This document shows positions 62,456 to 64,000 of a stretch of DNA of 64,000 bases, piece after piece. The stretch is taken from assembly GCA_015075365.1 (NCBI GenBank), contig JABTUN010000001.1:930001-994000 (forward strand). The letters run 5' to 3'. The notes under the pieces are model-generated. The model worked only from the letters and a program-made list of their open reading frames with translations, was not told where the DNA came from and made no database searches. The position numbers were made by a program, and so were the translations under genes. Source of the DNA: Verrucomicrobiaceae bacterium. Lineage in GTDB: Bacteria > Verrucomicrobiota > Verrucomicrobiia > Verrucomicrobiales > Verrucomicrobiaceae. How positions within the stretch are numbered: position 1 is the first letter of the stretch; each line of letters begins with the position of its first letter.

Positions 62456-64000
62456 ATGAGCGCCACGCATTCCCATTCCGAAACCTGCGGCTGTCACGAT
62501 CATGTGCCGCCGTCAGGTGCGGTGGATGAACGCCACGAACGCCTGCGGCATGTCCTCGACCACGCCGCGCACTACCTGCCCACGCAGGGCCCCATCGGCG
62601 TGTTTGTTCATCACAACACGCTGCACGCCTTCCAGCATCAGGGCTTTGAAAATTCGGTCATCGAGGCAGCGCAGCTTTTCGAGGCGGAACCGTTCCTTTC
62701 CGAGGAGGAGTATCAAAAAGCCCGTGAGCAGGGCAGAATCCTCGATGAAGACATCGACGATGTGCTCAATCGTGAGCCAGACGCGGAGATCATCCCGGGC
62801 CGGCTCACACGGCGCAAACTGCGTCGTGCGCTGCTCATTCCAGGCGTTCGCCGCGTGAACGGTCTCGACATCGCCTGGCAAATCGAGGAGGGCGACTGGC
62901 TCCAGCGCTTCAGGAGCGATCTGCCGCCCGCCTCCGCCCATCTGCTCACTGGCGACACACCGCGGCAGCTCTGGGACATATGTGCTGCCCGCGTGAGGCC
63001 CCAAGCCGCGCCCGCGCCGCACCGCCCGCGTCGTCCTCATGAGGCCATCCTCGCCGCGAAGGGCGTGGATCTCGACCGTATCGTTCATCCGCCGCTCATC
63101 CGCCTGGTCGGTGCCTATCTCGACCAAGGTATCGCCTACTGGCCGATGCCGTTGCGCGAGGAGGGGCTGCTCGTCGCTTCGCGGCGCATCATGTCGCAGC
63201 CACTTTCCATCTACCGCCGTCATCTCAGCGGTGTGCGCGCCGAATTCCTACGCCAGGAGGAGAAAGGCATGAACGCGGAAGACGTCGTGCTCGACACGCT
63301 GGAGCGCCTTGCCGTGCTTCCCGGTGATTGGGATGAATTCATCACGGCGGAGCTTCTCGCGCTGCGCGGCTGGGCCGGCATGATCCGCATGCTGGAAAAC
63401 GATGTCACACTGGCACCGCATGATCGTGTAAAATGCTCGCTGATGGAGTTTCTCGCCCTGCGCCTCACTTACACGCTCGTGGCCGTGCAGGATCTGATGG
63501 ACGACACCTCCACCTGGCGCGCCATCACGGTCACACCGCTGAAAATGGACCCTCTCACGCCCGTGGCGCGGTTTTTCGATGCCGCGCAGCTCATCGGCCT
63601 GCCGGGCAATGTGATCGCCGCCCTGCCCGAAGAGATGTTTGAGCAGCTCGCCCACGAAATCGCCGCCTGCAACGAAACCGAGCGCCGCCGGTTGCTGCAT
63701 CTCGCCTACGAGCGCCGTCATGAGCGCGGCATCCTCATTCCCCTGGCCAAACACCGCGCCCTGCCGCGTACGCAGCCGGAATACGACCGGCTCGCCGCGC
63801 AGGTCGTCTTCTGCATTGACGAGCGTGAGGAATCCTTCCGTCGGGCGCTCGAGGAAGTCGATTCCTGCATGGAAACCGTCGGCGCCGCCGGCTTTTTTGG
63901 TGTCGCGATTGATTACGCGGGCATTGACGATGCCAGTGGCGTTTCCCTCTGTCCCGTGGTGGTGAAACCCGGTCATTCCGTGCGTGAGGTCGCCGTGGAC
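62456..64000 (+). CDS. dabA: Inorganic-carbon transporter subunit DabA (3' end outside window)
   Basis: The frame from ATG 62456 is open to the last base: 515 codons, no stop. It encodes the N-terminal part of the DUF2309/UPF0753 family: VPPSGAVDERHERLRHVLDH, THGPIGVFVHHNTLHAFQH-type start (here QGPIGVFVHHNTLHAFQHQG), YLDQGIAYWPMP and VVFCIDEREESFRRALEE. Cys453 and Asp455 in FCIDEREE are the first two zinc ligands of the carbonic-anhydrase-like site of DabA; the other two would lie beyond the window edge. DabA works with the membrane subunit DabB to trap bicarbonate using ion-motive force. DabB is not in the visible part; it may follow downstream. The gene is divergent from the porin. Confidence 0.9.
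   Translation, partial: MSATHSHSETCGCHDHVPPSGAVDERHERLRHVLDHAAHYLPTQGPIGVFVHHNTLHAFQHQGFENSVIEAAQLFEAEPFLSEEEYQKAREQGRILDEDIDDVLNREPDAEIIPGRLTRRKLRRALLIPGVRRVNGLDIAWQIEEGDWLQRFRSDLPPASAHLLTGDTPRQLWDICAARVRPQAAPAPHRPRRPHEAILAAKGVDLDRIVHPPLIRLVGAYLDQGIAYWPMPLREEGLLVASRRIMSQPLSIYRRHLSGVRAEFLRQEEKGMNAEDVVLDTLERLAVLPGDWDEFITAELLALRGWAGMIRMLENDVTLAPHDRVKCSLMEFLALRLTYTLVAVQDLMDDTSTWRAITVTPLKMDPLTPVARFFDAAQLIGLPGNVIAALPEEMFEQLAHEIAACNETERRRLLHLAYERRHERGILIPLAKHRALPRTQPEYDRLAAQVVFCIDEREESFRRALEEVDSCMETVGAAGFFGVAIDYAGIDDASGVSLCPVVVKPGHSVREVAVD

Overview
The window looks like a piece of a GC-rich chromosome from a Verrucomicrobiota bacterium (Prosthecobacter/Verrucomicrobiaceae-like). This is inferred from the protein families, not from a marker gene: a PSCyt1/DUF1549/DUF1553 cytochrome protein with DUF1501 partners, a twin-arginine MFS-linked operon, GEVEDY and putative-Ig repeat arrays, a DUF5069 protein, a PQQ-propeller protein and DabA/SulP. 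No rRNA, tRNA, CRISPR array, insertion sequence or phage gene was seen. Coding density is high; the only gene-free stretch over 300 bases is 25914-26591.

Layout. 1-10.1 kb: the 3' part of a giant secreted repeat protein, translationally coupled to a membrane-anchored HExxH peptidase-like protein. 11.5-15.0 kb: an SRPBCC protein and a secreted PQQ-propeller protein with an inserted Rossmann-like segment. 15.0-22.3 kb (minus): a lipoprotein carrying a stand-alone Lon-type Ser-Lys protease domain, then nuoN, nuoM and nuoL without the rest of complex I. 22.5-29.4 kb (minus): the most unusual part. Three paralogous secreted Pro/Val/Lys-repeat proteins and two paralogous approximately 43-residue membrane peptides are laid out as repeated units, each behind a similar leader of about 50 bp. 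Three units are separated by near-identical hairpin terminators, and a 21-bp tandem repeat array lies downstream of the largest gene. The last leader precedes nuoL. 29.4-33.5 kb (minus): an outer-membrane barrel and a small secreted protein sharing a GSFHRxGM motif, a family 4 glycosyltransferase, and the RseP site-2 protease.

33.6-35.1 kb (plus): two lipoproteins. 35.1-40.9 kb (minus): AlkC-type DNA glycosylase, then an ABC ATPase, FtsX-type permease and AttH/CrtC-like protein (an att-like export set) with two REP-like inverted repeats in the gaps. 40.9-49.4 kb (minus): a five-gene tight operon with two DUF1501 proteins, an MFS transporter, an uncharacterised Tat-secreted protein and the di-haem-motif PSCyt/PSD protein, suggesting uptake and periplasmic breakdown of an unknown organic substrate. 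49.4-58.3 kb: DUF5069, then a NarL-type response regulator and histidine kinase followed by an RND tripartite efflux operon containing an unexpected RraA-like gene. 58.3-64 kb: a DUF2490 barrel, a SulP transporter with STAS domain, an alginate-export-type porin and, running off the right end, dabA. SulP, the porin and DabA form a plausible inorganic-carbon uptake cluster and share TACCC/GGGGA-type palindromes in their promoter gaps.
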